NCBI RefSeq assembly: GCF_001552215.1
Contig: NZ_BCQT01000001.1
Coordinates: 186,001 to 250,000 of the forward strand
DNA: 64,000 nucleotides
From: Actinomadura macra NBRC 14102
GTDB lineage: Bacteria; Actinomycetota; Actinomycetes; Streptosporangiales; Streptosporangiaceae
Reading direction: 5' to 3'
Part shown: piece after piece, positions 16,641 to 24,068 of the stretch
Layout of the letters: every line of letters starts with the position of its first letter
How positions within the stretch are numbered: the first letter of the stretch is position 1
Notes under the pieces: model-generated
What the model saw: the letters and a program-made list of their open reading frames with translations, nothing else
Told to the model about the DNA's origin: nothing
The model's database searches: none
Program-made: the position numbers and the translations under genes

Positions 16641-18077
16641 ATGGCCTCGGTCTTGGACGGGATGCTGCGCCGCAAGCCCATCGATCAGATCGACGACGAG
16701 GGCGCGGCGTCCGGGCTCACGCGGACGCTGGGACTGTGGCAGCTCACGGCGATCGGCGTCGGCGGGATCATCGGCGCCGGGATCTTCTCGCTGGCGGGGG
16801 CGGTGGCGAACGAGAAGGCCGGGCCCGGCGTGCTGATCTCGTTCCTGGTCGCGGGGATCGCGAGCGCGGCGGCGGCGTTCTCCTACGCCGAGTTCGCCGG
16901 GCTCATCCCGCGCGCCGGATCCGCCTACACCTACGGGTACGCGGTGCTCGGCGAGTTCACCGGGTGGGCGATCGGGTGGGACCTGCTGCTGGAGTACACG
17001 GCGATCGTGGCGGTGGTCGCCATCGGGATCTCCGGGTATTTCAACGACCTGCTCGGGTTCCTGGACGTGGACCTGCCGCTGTGGATGAGCGGTGCGCCCG
17101 GCACCGAACCGAAGGGCATCGCGGACGGCAGCTACAAGGTCAACCTGTTCGCGGCGCTGCTGTGCCTGCTGATCGCCTACGTGCTCAACCTCGGGATGAA
17201 GAGCGCGGCCCGGTTCGAGACGGCGCTGGTCTACCTGAAGGTCGGGATCGTCCTGCTGGTCATCGTGGTCGGCGTCTTCAAGATCAACACTGGGCACTAC
17301 TCGCCGTTCCTGCCCTACGGGTGGTCGGGGGCCTTCACCGGGGCGGCGACCGTGTTCTTCGCGGTGTTCGGGTACGACGCGATGTCCACGGCGGCGGAGG
17401 AGTCGCAGGAGGCGCGCAAGCACATGCCGAAGGCGATCCTCTACTCGCTGGCGATCTCGATGGTGCTGTACGTCCTGGCGTGCCTGGTGCTGACGGGCAT
17501 GGTCGACTACCAGGACATCGACACGAACGCGGCGTTCTCGTCGGCGTTCGACTCCGTGGGGATGGACGCGCTCGGGGCCGTCATCGCGGTCGGCGCGATC
17601 CTGGGCGTGCTGACGGTGCTGTTCACGTTCATGATGGGCGCCACGCGGGTGTGGTTCTCGATGAGCCGGGACGGGCTGCTCCCCGGCTGGTTCGCCAAGA
17701 CGCACCAGACCCGGCACGTACCGACGCGGATCACCTGGATCCTCGGCGCCGGGTCGGCGGTGATCGCCGGGTTCCTGCCGATCGCCGAGGCCGCGGAGCT
17801 GACCAACATCGGCATCCTGCTGGCGTTCATCGTGGTGTGCATCGCGGTCATCGTGCTCCGCTACAAGCGGCCCGACCTGCCGCGCGAGTTCCGGACGCCG
17901 GGCATGCCGATCGTGCCCCTCGTCGGTGTCGGGTTCTCGATCTGGCTGATCACGTTCCTCCAGTGGCAGACGTGGGCGCGGTTCGGGGTGTGGTTCCTGC
18001 TCGGCTGCGTCGTGTACTTCGCCTACAGCAGGCGCGCGTCGGTGCTCAACCCCGGCCGGAGGAGCCTGAAGGACTGA
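16641..18077 (+). CDS. APC-superfamily cationic/neutral amino-acid permease
   Basis: A 478-residue secondary transporter of the CAT/YfnA type with about 12 membrane helices. The substrate-binding break in TM1 reads GVGGIIGAGIFSLAG, and TM6 has FFAVFGYDAMSTAAEE. A C-terminal FRTPGMPIVPLVG loop is typical of the family. ATG 16641 follows GGGAGGTAGG. It stands alone, downstream of the divergent toxin-antitoxin pair; the 210-nt leader between them holds the operator and otherwise nothing recognised. The exact amino acid is not predictable. Confidence 0.92.
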   Translation: MASVLDGMLRRKPIDQIDDEGAASGLTRTLGLWQLTAIGVGGIIGAGIFSLAGAVANEKAGPGVLISFLVAGIASAAAAFSYAEFAGLIPRAGSAYTYGYAVLGEFTGWAIGWDLLLEYTAIVAVVAIGISGYFNDLLGFLDVDLPLWMSGAPGTEPKGIADGSYKVNLFAALLCLLIAYVLNLGMKSAARFETALVYLKVGIVLLVIVVGVFKINTGHYSPFLPYGWSGAFTGAATVFFAVFGYDAMSTAAEESQEARKHMPKAILYSLAISMVLYVLACLVLTGMVDYQDIDTNAAFSSAFDSVGMDALGAVIAVGAILGVLTVLFTFMMGATRVWFSMSRDGLLPGWFAKTHQTRHVPTRITWILGAGSAVIAGFLPIAEAAELTNIGILLAFIVVCIAVIVLRYKRPDLPREFRTPGMPIVPLVGVGFSIWLITFLQWQTWARFGVWFLLGCVVYFAYSRRASVLNPGRRSLKD

Positions 18078-18097
18078 GGACTGAGGACGGCGACGAG

Positions 18098-18385
18098 CTA
18101 GGAGAACCTGCGCGTCAGGTGCACCGTCACCTCGTCGCCGAGCCCCTTGCCGATGGTCTTCCGGAAGGCCGCGCGGAGCGGCATCATGTGCGTTCCGCCG
18201 CCGATCGGCAGCATGGCCGCCTCGTAGTCGTGCCCATCCACGGTGCCCGCCACCCTGACGGCCTTGCCGGTGCCGAAGAAGTCCGCCGAGCCCGGCATCC
18301 GCACGCAGGGCCAGCCGCTGTTGGAGTCGGCGACGACGGTGGCGGTGAACGTGGTGTCGATCTCGTGCGCCGTTCTCTCAGCCAT
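18098..18385 (-). CDS. DUF1905 small protein
   Basis: A 95-residue beta-rich protein of the DUF1905 family: an opening strand with FTATVVAD, the central FFGTGKAVRVAGTVDGHDYE, then RAAFRKTIGKGLGDEVTVHL. The family's function is unknown; members often stand beside YdeI/OmdA-like proteins. Here the start overlaps the end of the mycothiol-type enzyme gene by 8 nt, so it is translationally coupled to that gene. A clear paralogue lies at 27072-27350. Confidence 0.85.
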   Translation of the reverse strand: MAERTAHEIDTTFTATVVADSNSGWPCVRMPGSADFFGTGKAVRVAGTVDGHDYEAAMLPIGGGTHMMPLRAAFRKTIGKGLGDEVTVHLTRRFS

Positions 18386-19016
18386 GGTGGAGTCCTCCGT
18401 CCCGCGTCAGCGCAGAGGCGCCCGGGCCCGTCAGCTCGTCCGCGCCGGTGGGCCGCCCGGACGCCGCCAGCAGCAGCGCAAGCGCGGTACCGCGCACCTC
18501 CGGGCCTTCGCCGACGGCGAGACTCGCGTCGGTCGCCGTCAGGCGCAGTCCCTGTGCGCGTTCCTTGCCTCCGCCGAGCGTCACGCGGGTGCCGAGCTGG
18601 TAGCGCAGCGCGGTGACGACGTGCGCGACCGGATAGGTCCGGCTGAGGCCGAGCGGACGCCGGATGTCCTCGCCATGGACGAACGCCTCGACCAACCGGG
18701 TGTCCTTCGATACCGGAGCGCTGGTGGTCCGGTGGCTCACCGCGCGGAACGAGGCGAGCGTGCGCTGTGGTTCGTCGGCACGTTCCCGCGCCACCGCCTC
18801 GTCGTTGTAGCGGTCGAAGTCGAAGCGGGCGGCGGCGAATCGCCGGAAGAAGCCGAGGCGTGTGGTCTTGGCGTCATCGACGAGATGGGCCAGGACATCG
18901 TGAACATCCCAGCCAGGACACAATGACGGGGTGTCCCAGCGCTCGGCGGGCAGGCCCTCCAGGTCGCGGATCAGGGCCTCGCGTTCGGCGTGGACCACCG
19001 CCCAGATCTCGTTCAT
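18378..19016 (-). CDS. Maleylpyruvate isomerase-family (mycothiol-dependent, DinB-fold) enzyme
   Basis: 212 residues with the MDMPI N-terminal four-helix domain: ERDLEGLPAERWDTPSLCPGWDVHDVLAHL-type signature visible at about 18-47, including CPGWDVHDVLAHL, and a second metal His in FVHGEDIRRPLG. Metal ligands in the family are three His; His39, His46 and His114 are candidates. Such enzymes use mycothiol, which supports an actinobacterial origin. ATG 19016 has GAGGGG upstream. It diverges from a TetR gene across a palindrome-rich 77-nt spacer and is the likely target of that regulator. Confidence 0.86.
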   Translation of the reverse strand: MNEIWAVVHAEREALIRDLEGLPAERWDTPSLCPGWDVHDVLAHLVDDAKTTRLGFFRRFAAARFDFDRYNDEAVARERADEPQRTLASFRAVSHRTTSAPVSKDTRLVEAFVHGEDIRRPLGLSRTYPVAHVVTALRYQLGTRVTLGGGKERAQGLRLTATDASLAVGEGPEVRGTALALLLAASGRPTGADELTGPGASALTRDGGLHHG

Positions 19017-19033
19017 GTTACCCCTCGATCGTG

Positions 19034-19084
19034 AACTGAACTGTACTGTACAGGAAAGTTGCTTCTGTACTCAAGAGTTCAGTT
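19034..19084. promoter_or_regulatory. TetR-type operator region
   Basis: The 77-nt divergent spacer holds CTGTACTGTACAG (19041-19053), a perfect palindrome around one T. A further half-site CTGTAC lies at 19065-19070. AACTGAACT (19034-19042) pairs with AGTTCAGTT (19076-19084). The compact dyads fit binding of the adjacent TetR protein and repression of both genes. Confidence 0.68.
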
Positions 19085-19093
19085 GGAGGTAGC

Positions 19094-19741
19094 ATGCAGG
19101 ACGTGGGCAAAGACAGCACGAGAACCGCGGCCCCCTCGGGCAAACGCGCCGAACGCAACCGGCAGGCCATCATCGCCGCCGCCCGCGAGATGTTCGTCCG
19201 GGAAGGATTCGACGCCGGCATGGACCTGATCGCCGCCACGGCGGGCGTCTCCAAGGTGACCGTCTACAACCACTTCGGCAGCAAGGAAGAGCTGTTCACC
19301 GAGGTCATCGGCCAGGCAATGGGCGAAGCCCACACCACCATGGCCCAGGTACGCACCCGCCTCGCCGACACCGACGACGTCCGCCAGGCCCTGCTGGACA
19401 CCGCGCGTGCCCTGGTGACCGCCGCCACCGACCCCTCCCGGCTGGCACTACGCAACCTCGTCACCGGCGAGCTACGCCGCTTCCCCGAACTCGGCCACGC
19501 CTACCAGGAGCGCGGTCCCGCCCGCTCCGCCGCCGCCCTCGGCGAAGTGTTCGGCGACCTGTGCGACCGGGGCCAGCTGGCCATCACCGACGTCGAGGTC
19601 GCCGTCATCCAGTTCTTCAGCCTGGCCGTCTACCCCCATCTGATCGTCGGTTCGATCGGTGCGAGCCTTCGCCAGGATCTCGCCGAGCGGCTCATCACCG
19701 ATGGCGTGGACATGTTCCTGGAGCGGTACCGGTCTTGCTAG
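19094..19741 (+). CDS. TetR/AcrR-family regulator
   Basis: 215 residues. The N-terminal DNA-binding domain runs from about 18 to 64 (NRQAIIAAAREMFVREGFDAG ... VSKVTVYNHFGSKEELF, written here in two parts). The C-terminal ligand domain resembles the AefR-like group (FFSLAVYPHLIVGS). ATG 19094 follows GGAGG. It diverges from the mycothiol-type enzyme and DUF1905 genes, and the shared spacer carries dyads. The ligand is unknown. Confidence 0.9.
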   Translation: MQDVGKDSTRTAAPSGKRAERNRQAIIAAAREMFVREGFDAGMDLIAATAGVSKVTVYNHFGSKEELFTEVIGQAMGEAHTTMAQVRTRLADTDDVRQALLDTARALVTAATDPSRLALRNLVTGELRRFPELGHAYQERGPARSAAALGEVFGDLCDRGQLAITDVEVAVIQFFSLAVYPHLIVGSIGASLRQDLAERLITDGVDMFLERYRSC

Positions 19742-19758
19742 GACGAGGCCCCGCGCGG

Positions 19759-19821
19759 CACGGCGCCCTCCAGACCGCAAGGAAAGGTTCTGAGCACGAT
19801 CCCGGCCTGGAGGGCGCCGTG
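19759..19821. terminator. Long inverted repeat between tetR and sod
   Basis: A 15-bp perfect inverted repeat (19759-19773 with 19807-19821) encloses a 33-nt loop. A second alternative pairing, CCAGACC (19770-19776) with GGTCTGG (19821-19827), overlaps it. It lies between convergent genes, so bidirectional termination is the simplest role; the large loop and competing pairing are unusual. Confidence 0.5.
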
Positions 19822-19865
19822 GTCTGGGCGCCCCTGCGGACTCGCCGCGGGCGTTGCGGCCGCGG

Positions 19866-20465
19866 CTAGCCGCGGGCGTTGTCGAAGCGGGTCTTGACGT
19901 CCGCCCAGTTGACCAGCGACCAGAGCCTCTGCACGTAGTCGGGGCGGACGTTGCGGTACTGCAGGTAGTAGGCGTGCTCCCAGGCGTCGAAGACCAAAAG
20001 CGGGGTGGAGTTCATGCCGATGTTGCCGTGGTGGTCGTAGACCTGCTCCACGATGAGACGCCGGCCCAGCGGCTCCCACGCCAGCACTCCCCAGCCGGAC
20101 CCTTGGACGAGCGACGTCGCGCTGGACAGCTGCTTCTGGAACGCCTCGAACGAGCCGAAGTGCTCGTTGATGGCCGCCGCCAGCTCCCCGTCCGGGCGGT
20201 CCCCGCCGTCCGGCGACAGGTTGTCCCAGAAGATCGAGTGCAGGACGTGGCCGGAGAGGTTGAACGCGAACGTCTTCTCCAGGCCGACCAGACCGCCGAA
20301 CTGCTCCTTGTCGCGCGCCTCGGCGAGCTTCTCCAGCGTGTCGTTGGCGCCCTTGACGTAGGCGGCATGGTGCTTGGAGTGATGCAACTCCAGGATCTCG
20401 CCGGTGATCGCCGGCTCCAGGGCTGCGTAGTCATAGGGAAGGTCGGGCAGCGTGTAGTCAGCCAT
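19866..20465 (-). CDS. sodF: Superoxide dismutase, Fe/Mn type
   Basis: Converts superoxide to hydrogen peroxide and oxygen in the cytoplasm. The 199 residues carry all four metal ligands: His28 (LELHHSKHH), His76 (GHVLHSIFW), Asp160 and His164 (FDAWEHAYY). The Gly/Gln pattern around [10 protein letters not shown] fits the tetrameric actinomycete Fe/Mn enzymes; the metal cannot be decided by eye. A Nur-type box just upstream of the start suggests nickel-dependent repression, as for sodF in Streptomyces, where nickel SOD takes over. No sodN is in this window. Confidence 0.93.
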   Translation of the reverse strand: MADYTLPDLPYDYAALEPAITGEILELHHSKHHAAYVKGANDTLEKLAEARDKEQFGGLVGLEKTFAFNLSGHVLHSIFWDNLSPDGGDRPDGELAAAINEHFGSFEAFQKQLSSATSLVQGSGWGVLAWEPLGRRLIVEQVYDHHGNIGMNSTPLLVFDAWEHAYYLQYRNVRPDYVQRLWSLVNWADVKTRFDNARG

Positions 20466-20476
20466 GCCGCCACTAT

Positions 20477-20493
20477 TGCAAACGAGTTGCAGT
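20477..20493 (-). promoter_or_regulatory. Probable Nur box (nickel-responsive repressor site)
   Basis: The plus strand reads TTGCAA-ACGAG-TTGCAG. The Nur box known from Streptomyces is TTGCAA-N5-TTGCAA, so 11 of 12 defined bases match. It lies 11 nt upstream of the SOD start, and a minus-strand -35-like TTGGAC lies just beyond it, so a bound repressor would block the promoter. Confidence 0.75.
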
Positions 20494-20561
20494 TACGTCC
20501 AACCCGCAACACGTGGGTCTCCGCGCCGGCGTCGGTGGCCGCGCATGGGCAGACCGACGGG

Positions 20562-20603
20562 CCGGTCGGGGATCCCTGCGTGTCAGCGAGGAATCCCGAC
20601 CGG
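20562..20603 (-). terminator. Terminator after the 50-residue gene
   Basis: CCGGTCGGG (20562-20570) pairs with CCCGACCGG (20595-20603), a 9-bp stem extended by two more pairs past a bulge. It lies 18 nt after the stop of the small minus-strand gene and before the SOD promoter. Confidence 0.6.
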
Positions 20604-20620
20604 AACGCCGGGGTGACGGG

Positions 20621-20773
20621 TCAGTGGCGGCGCCCGCCGCGCAGTCGCGCCAGCACACCGCGGACCTTGGCCTGCGTCCGGGGGTCCCGGGCGAGCCGCT
20701 CAGCCCGTGCGCGCGCCTGCCGCCCTTGCGGGCCGTTCACGAATCGTTTGATCCGGTCGATGAGAGAAGCCAC
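20621..20773 (-). CDS. Small basic protein of 50 residues, unknown
   Basis: GTG 20773 to TGA 20621, with GAGGAGGAAG directly upstream as a near-perfect ribosome-binding site. The product begins VASLIDRIKRFVNGPQG and continues with a strongly basic helix rich in Arg/Ala, ending GGRRH. It holds no Cys, signal or membrane segment. A terminator follows. The strong start signal, its own terminator and the codon pattern make it a believable gene although it is below usual length cut-offs. Binding to nucleic acid is possible from the charge; nothing more can be said. Confidence 0.65.
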   Translation of the reverse strand: MASLIDRIKRFVNGPQGRQARARAERLARDPRTQAKVRGVLARLRGGRRH

Positions 20774-20888
20774 GTTCTTCCTCCTCGGCCTAGCCTTTCC
20801 CGTTCAACGAGTGCCCACTCCGAGAAGTTCTGAACGCCTCGCCCCCGCCGCAACCCGGCGGGGGCGGACCCAGCACGGGATAGAAACC

Positions 20889-20931
20889 CTACATGTAGTC
20901 GAGTGTCCTCGTGCAGCCCCAACATGTTGGG
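20889..20931 (+). promoter_or_regulatory. Paired ACATGT palindromes ahead of the copper cluster
   Basis: CTACATGTAG (20889-20898) and CCCAACATGTTGGG (20918-20931) are both perfect palindromes sharing the core ACATGT. Their centres are 31 bp apart, three helical turns, so both face the same side. They precede the membrane protein/YcnI/CopC genes by 67 nt, suggesting an operator for a dimeric regulator, perhaps copper-responsive. Confidence 0.55.
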
Positions 20932-20997
20932 CGTGTCGTGGCCACTTCCGGGGGTCGAGTGCACATTCGGTCCTGGCGGTGGGACGATAGCCCGGTC

Positions 20998-21603
20998 ATG
21001 TCCGCACAGCGCCCGTATCCGCCGCCCCGCACGGCGCGCGCGGTGGTGTTCGCCACCGTGTGCGTGACGCTCGCGGCGATCGGGCATGCCCTGGCGTCGC
21101 GGGAGGCGGTCCCCGCCTGGGCCGTCCTCGCCGGGTTCGGGACGGTCCTTGCCGTCACCTTCGTGCTCGCCGGGCACGAGCGCTCGCTCGCGACGATCGC
21201 GGGCGGCCTCCTCGGCGGGCAGTTCGTGCTGCACACGCTGTTCGCGAGCGCGACCGACCCCATGCTGCACCACGCGTCGGGGATCGGCGGGGCGCACGGC
21301 GGGGCCGTGCAGGCCTCGGGCACCGCGATGACGCTCGCGCACACCGCCGCCGCCCTGCTCTCCGCACTGTGGCTGCGGCGCGGCGAGCGAGCGGCGTGGT
21401 CGCTCGCCCGGCGGCTGGCCATGGCGGCCGAGCGTCCACTGCGGCTGCTGCTGATCCTGTTCTCCGTCGAACCGGCCACGCCCTCGATGGGCGCTCCGGC
21501 CGTCCGGGCCGCGGACGCCGCCATGACCACCGGACGGGTGCTCCGGCACCAGGTCGTCCGGCGCGGGCCGCCGTCCCGTTCGAGGGCGCTCGTCCAGCAC
21601 TGA
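20998..21603 (+). CDS. Integral membrane protein in the YcnI-CopC cluster
   Basis: 201 residues with about four membrane helices (AVVFATVCVTLAAIGHALA; AWAVLAGFGTVLAVTFVLAG; LATIAGGLLGGQFVLHTLFA; AMTLAHTAAALLSALWL). Several His lie near the membrane (HALA, HTLF, MLHHASG, GGAHGG, LAHT), which could handle copper. Starting ATG 20998 follows the palindromes. It is followed on the same strand by YcnI and CopC, an arrangement common in actinobacterial copper loci. No named family was recognised. Confidence 0.75.
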   Translation: MSAQRPYPPPRTARAVVFATVCVTLAAIGHALASREAVPAWAVLAGFGTVLAVTFVLAGHERSLATIAGGLLGGQFVLHTLFASATDPMLHHASGIGGAHGGAVQASGTAMTLAHTAAALLSALWLRRGERAAWSLARRLAMAAERPLRLLLILFSVEPATPSMGAPAVRAADAAMTTGRVLRHQVVRRGPPSRSRALVQH

Positions 21604-21725
21604 TCCGGCTCAGCACCAATCGGCTCAGCACCGAGTTCGTGTTCCGCGGGCGCCGCAGGTGTCACCGGACGCGCCGATCCGCGGCGCCTCCGGCTCCTCC
21701 CGTACGACTCGAACGGAGTTCCGCC

Positions 21726-22442
21726 ATGCTTTCCACCCCGCCCGTCCGCCGCCTCGCGACCCTCTCCTCGCTCGCCGCGCTGTCGGTCATCGGGCTCGCC
21801 ACCGCCGCGTCCGCCCACGTCACCGTCAACCCCGGCACCGCCGAGCAGGGCGGGTTCACCAAGGTGTCCTTCCGGGTGCCGAACGAGCGCGACGACGCCG
21901 GCACCACCAAGATCCAGGTGGACCTGCCCACCGACCACCCGGTGGCGTTCGTCTCCGTGCGTCCCGTCCCCGGCTGGAAGGTGAAGGTGGAGAAGGCCAA
22001 GCTCAAGACCCCGCTGAAGATGGAGGGATCGGAGCTGACCGAGGCCGTTTCCCGGATCACCTGGAGCGGTGGCAAGATCGACCCGGGGCAGTTCCAGGAG
22101 TTCGACGTCTCGATGGGCCCGCTGCCGACCGACACCGACCGGATGCTGTTCAAGGCCGAGCAGACCTACTCGGGCGGCGAGGTCGTCAAGTGGGACCAGG
22201 ACCCCGGCGACGGGCAGAACGAGCCCGAGCACCCGGCGCCGGCGCTCAAGCTGACGCCGAAGGGCGCCGAACCCGCCGCCGCCAAGTCCACGACCGGCGT
22301 GGCCGTCCAGCCGAAGGCCGCCGCGAAGTCGGACGCGAGCGACGGAACCGCCCGCCTTCTCGGCGGGATCGGCATCGCGGTCGGCGTGATCGGCCTCGGC
22401 GTCGGCGGCTACGGCATCACCCGCGCGAGGAGCCGGGCATGA
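21726..22442 (+). CDS. YcnI-family (DUF1775) copper-binding exported protein
   Basis: 238 residues. A signal peptide ends at ATAASA, so mature His31 (HVTVNPG) becomes the N-terminal residue, the His-brace position used by YcnI to bind Cu(II). A conserved Trp in ITWSGG and the Glu in NEPEHP are further marks. After the DUF1775 domain come an Ala/Lys-rich linker and a C-terminal membrane helix (LLGGIGIAVGVIGLGVGGYGI) with a basic tail, anchoring it outside the cell. Its stop overlaps the CopC start (ATGA). Function: periplasm-side copper capture or delivery, by family. Confidence 0.92.
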   Translation: MLSTPPVRRLATLSSLAALSVIGLATAASAHVTVNPGTAEQGGFTKVSFRVPNERDDAGTTKIQVDLPTDHPVAFVSVRPVPGWKVKVEKAKLKTPLKMEGSELTEAVSRITWSGGKIDPGQFQEFDVSMGPLPTDTDRMLFKAEQTYSGGEVVKWDQDPGDGQNEPEHPAPALKLTPKGAEPAAAKSTTGVAVQPKAAAKSDASDGTARLLGGIGIAVGVIGLGVGGYGITRARSRA

Positions 22443-22969
22443 CGAGGACCGCGGTCAGACTGGCCGCGGGCGGCGCGGTGGCCGCGCTGGTGGTGACGCT
22501 GGGCGCCGCGCCCGCCTCGGCGCACACCACGCTGAAGTCGGCGAACCCGGCGTCGAACTCGACCGTGGCACCACCGTCCAAGATCGTTCTGACCTATGCG
22601 GACCCGGTGATGGTGCCGCAGGTCGTGCTGACCGACGCGTCCGGTGGACGGCACGAGGCCGGCAAGGCCCAGGCGATCGACAACACAGTGACCGAGACCG
22701 TCTCCGGGACGCTGCCGAACGGTGTCTACACGGTGGGATGGCGTGTCGTCGCCACAGACGGCCACCCGGTCAAGGGCAGCTTCAAGTTCACCGTGAAGGG
22801 CTCGACGAGTACCGCGGCCCCGACCGGTGCGCCGGCACCCCCCACGGCACCGGCAGCGGCCGGTGAGGACTCCGGCGGGTCGTCCGGCTGGCTGTGGATC
22901 GGGCTGGGCGCGCTGGTCATCGCCCTGGTCGGCGGCGGCGTCGCCTGGTCCCGGCGCGCGAAAGGGTGA
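22439..22969 (+). CDS. CopC-domain copper resistance/uptake protein
   Basis: 176 residues. Signal peptide to PASA, after which His29 (HTTLKSANP) is the mature N-terminus. With Asp107 and His109 (TDGHPVKGSF) it completes the Cu(II) site of CopC. No Met-rich Cu(I) site is seen. A Thr/Pro/Ala linker leads to a C-terminal membrane helix (SGWLWIGLGALVIALVGGGVAW). The ATG overlaps the ycnI stop. There is no CopD domain here, unlike many YcnJ fusions. Confidence 0.93.
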   Translation: MTRTAVRLAAGGAVAALVVTLGAAPASAHTTLKSANPASNSTVAPPSKIVLTYADPVMVPQVVLTDASGGRHEAGKAQAIDNTVTETVSGTLPNGVYTVGWRVVATDGHPVKGSFKFTVKGSTSTAAPTGAPAPPTAPAAAGEDSGGSSGWLWIGLGALVIALVGGGVAWSRRAKG

Positions 22970-22980
22970 TCGTTTCGCTT

Positions 22981-23021
22981 CCGGTCGGGTGATTACAGCA
23001 TTACAGTAATTACCCGACCGG
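22981..23021. promoter_or_regulatory. 16-bp inverted repeat with ATTACAG repeats between copC and the globin fusion
   Basis: The 16-base left arm (22981-22996) pairs with 23006-23021 except for one G-T wobble. The central part contains ATTACAG twice in direct repeat (22992 and 23000 regions) and is AT-rich. It could be the terminator of the copper operon or an operator for the fusion gene, whose ATG is 34 nt downstream. Confidence 0.6.
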
Positions 23022-23054
23022 ATGCGATATCCGGCGCGACCGCCAGGGGGCCAG

Positions 23055-23822
23055 ATGATCGTCGAATACATCCGTTACAGGATCGACCCGCAGGAAGCAG
23101 AGGAGTTCGAGGCCGCCTACGCGCGGGCTTCGGTCCCGCTCGCGGCCGCCCCCCAGTGCGTGGACTACGAACTGTCACGGTGCACCGACGACCCCGCGTC
23201 CTACATCCTGCGCATCGGCTGGACGTCCCCCGACGACCACAGGCAAGGCTTCCGGGGCGGCGAGCACTTCCCCGCCTTCTTCGCCGAGATCAAACCGTAC
23301 GTGGAGCAGATCGAGGAGATGCGGCACTACGAGCGGACGGACGTGCGCGGCTCCGGCTCGTCCGTCCCGACGCTCTACGACTGGGCGGGCGGCACCGCGG
23401 CGTTCGAGCGGCTCACCGAGGTGTTCTACGCGCAGGTTCTCAAGGACGACCTGATCGGCCCGCTGTTCGCGCACATGGACCCCGGCCACCCCCGGTACGT
23501 CGCGATGTGGCTGAGCGAGGTGTTCCGCGGCCCGGAGCGCTACAGCGGCGAGCGCGGCGGCTACCACCACATGGTCCGCCAGCACCTCGGCAAGGCCATC
23601 ACCGAACCGCAGCGCCGCCGCTGGGTCAGCCTGCTCATGGACGCGGCGGACGAGGTCGGCCTCCCGGACGACCCCGAGTTCCGCGCCGCGTTCAGCGGCT
23701 ACATCGAGTGGGGCACCCGCATAGCGCTCACCAACTCCCAGCCCGGGGCGGAGCCGCCGCTCGAAGCACCGATGCCGCACTGGGGCTGGGGCGTCGCCCC
23801 GCCGTACATCCCCGCCGAATGA
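23055..23822 (+). CDS. Antibiotic-biosynthesis-monooxygenase / truncated haemoglobin fusion
   Basis: 255 residues in two domains. Residues 1-95 form an ABM-type alpha+beta barrel (IVEYIRYRIDPQEAEEFEAAY), a fold of cofactor-free quinone-forming monooxygenases and heme-degrading enzymes. Residues 105-235 are a group II truncated globin: LYDWAGGTAAFERLTEVFY, proximal His177 in VRQHLGK, and Trp190 at the G8 position that stabilises bound oxygen. Similar chimeras are known from Streptomyces. The globin may feed O2 to, or protect, the monooxygenase. ATG 23055 has CAGGGGG upstream. It follows the copper operon beyond a hairpin. Confidence 0.92.
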   Translation: MIVEYIRYRIDPQEAEEFEAAYARASVPLAAAPQCVDYELSRCTDDPASYILRIGWTSPDDHRQGFRGGEHFPAFFAEIKPYVEQIEEMRHYERTDVRGSGSSVPTLYDWAGGTAAFERLTEVFYAQVLKDDLIGPLFAHMDPGHPRYVAMWLSEVFRGPERYSGERGGYHHMVRQHLGKAITEPQRRRWVSLLMDAADEVGLPDDPEFRAAFSGYIEWGTRIALTNSQPGAEPPLEAPMPHWGWGVAPPYIPAE

Positions 23823-23847
23823 CGAGCCCAACGCAGCGGCTGGCCGG

Positions 23848-23970
23848 TCAACAGCGGCGCCCCCCGGCTCTCACGGCCGTCTCAACCAGGTCCGGAGCCG
23901 GCTGATCGGACAGCGCGAAGGCGTGCCCCACCCCGCGGTACCGGCCGCTCGTCCAGCGTTTGATAACGCA
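23848..23970 (-). pseudogene. Possible C-terminal fragment of a dienelactone-hydrolase-type alpha/beta hydrolase
   Basis: The minus strand encodes 40 codons ending at TGA 23848, containing RYRGVGHAFALSDQPAPDLV and then ETAVRAGGRRC. GVGHAF followed by such a helix resembles the catalytic-His end of dienelactone hydrolases. In-frame stops (TGA, TAG) lie directly upstream and there is no start, so it is at best a remnant. The short length keeps this tentative. The rest of the 246-nt gap before the next gene holds TGATA/TATCA (23961-23979), a weak dyad. Confidence 0.35.
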
Positions 23971-24068
23971 TGGCTATCAGAGCGGCGATTGGACGGTGCG
24001 AGGGGTGGGGCCGGAGGATCTTCGTGGCCGGCAACGAGGCCGGGAACGACGGCGCGGGGGTGGGAGAG

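Noticed and set aside
23961..23979. TGATA/TATCA dyad as a firm operator of the SnoaL-like gene
   Set aside because: Only five base pairs per arm and 90 nt from the start; mentioned but not claimed.
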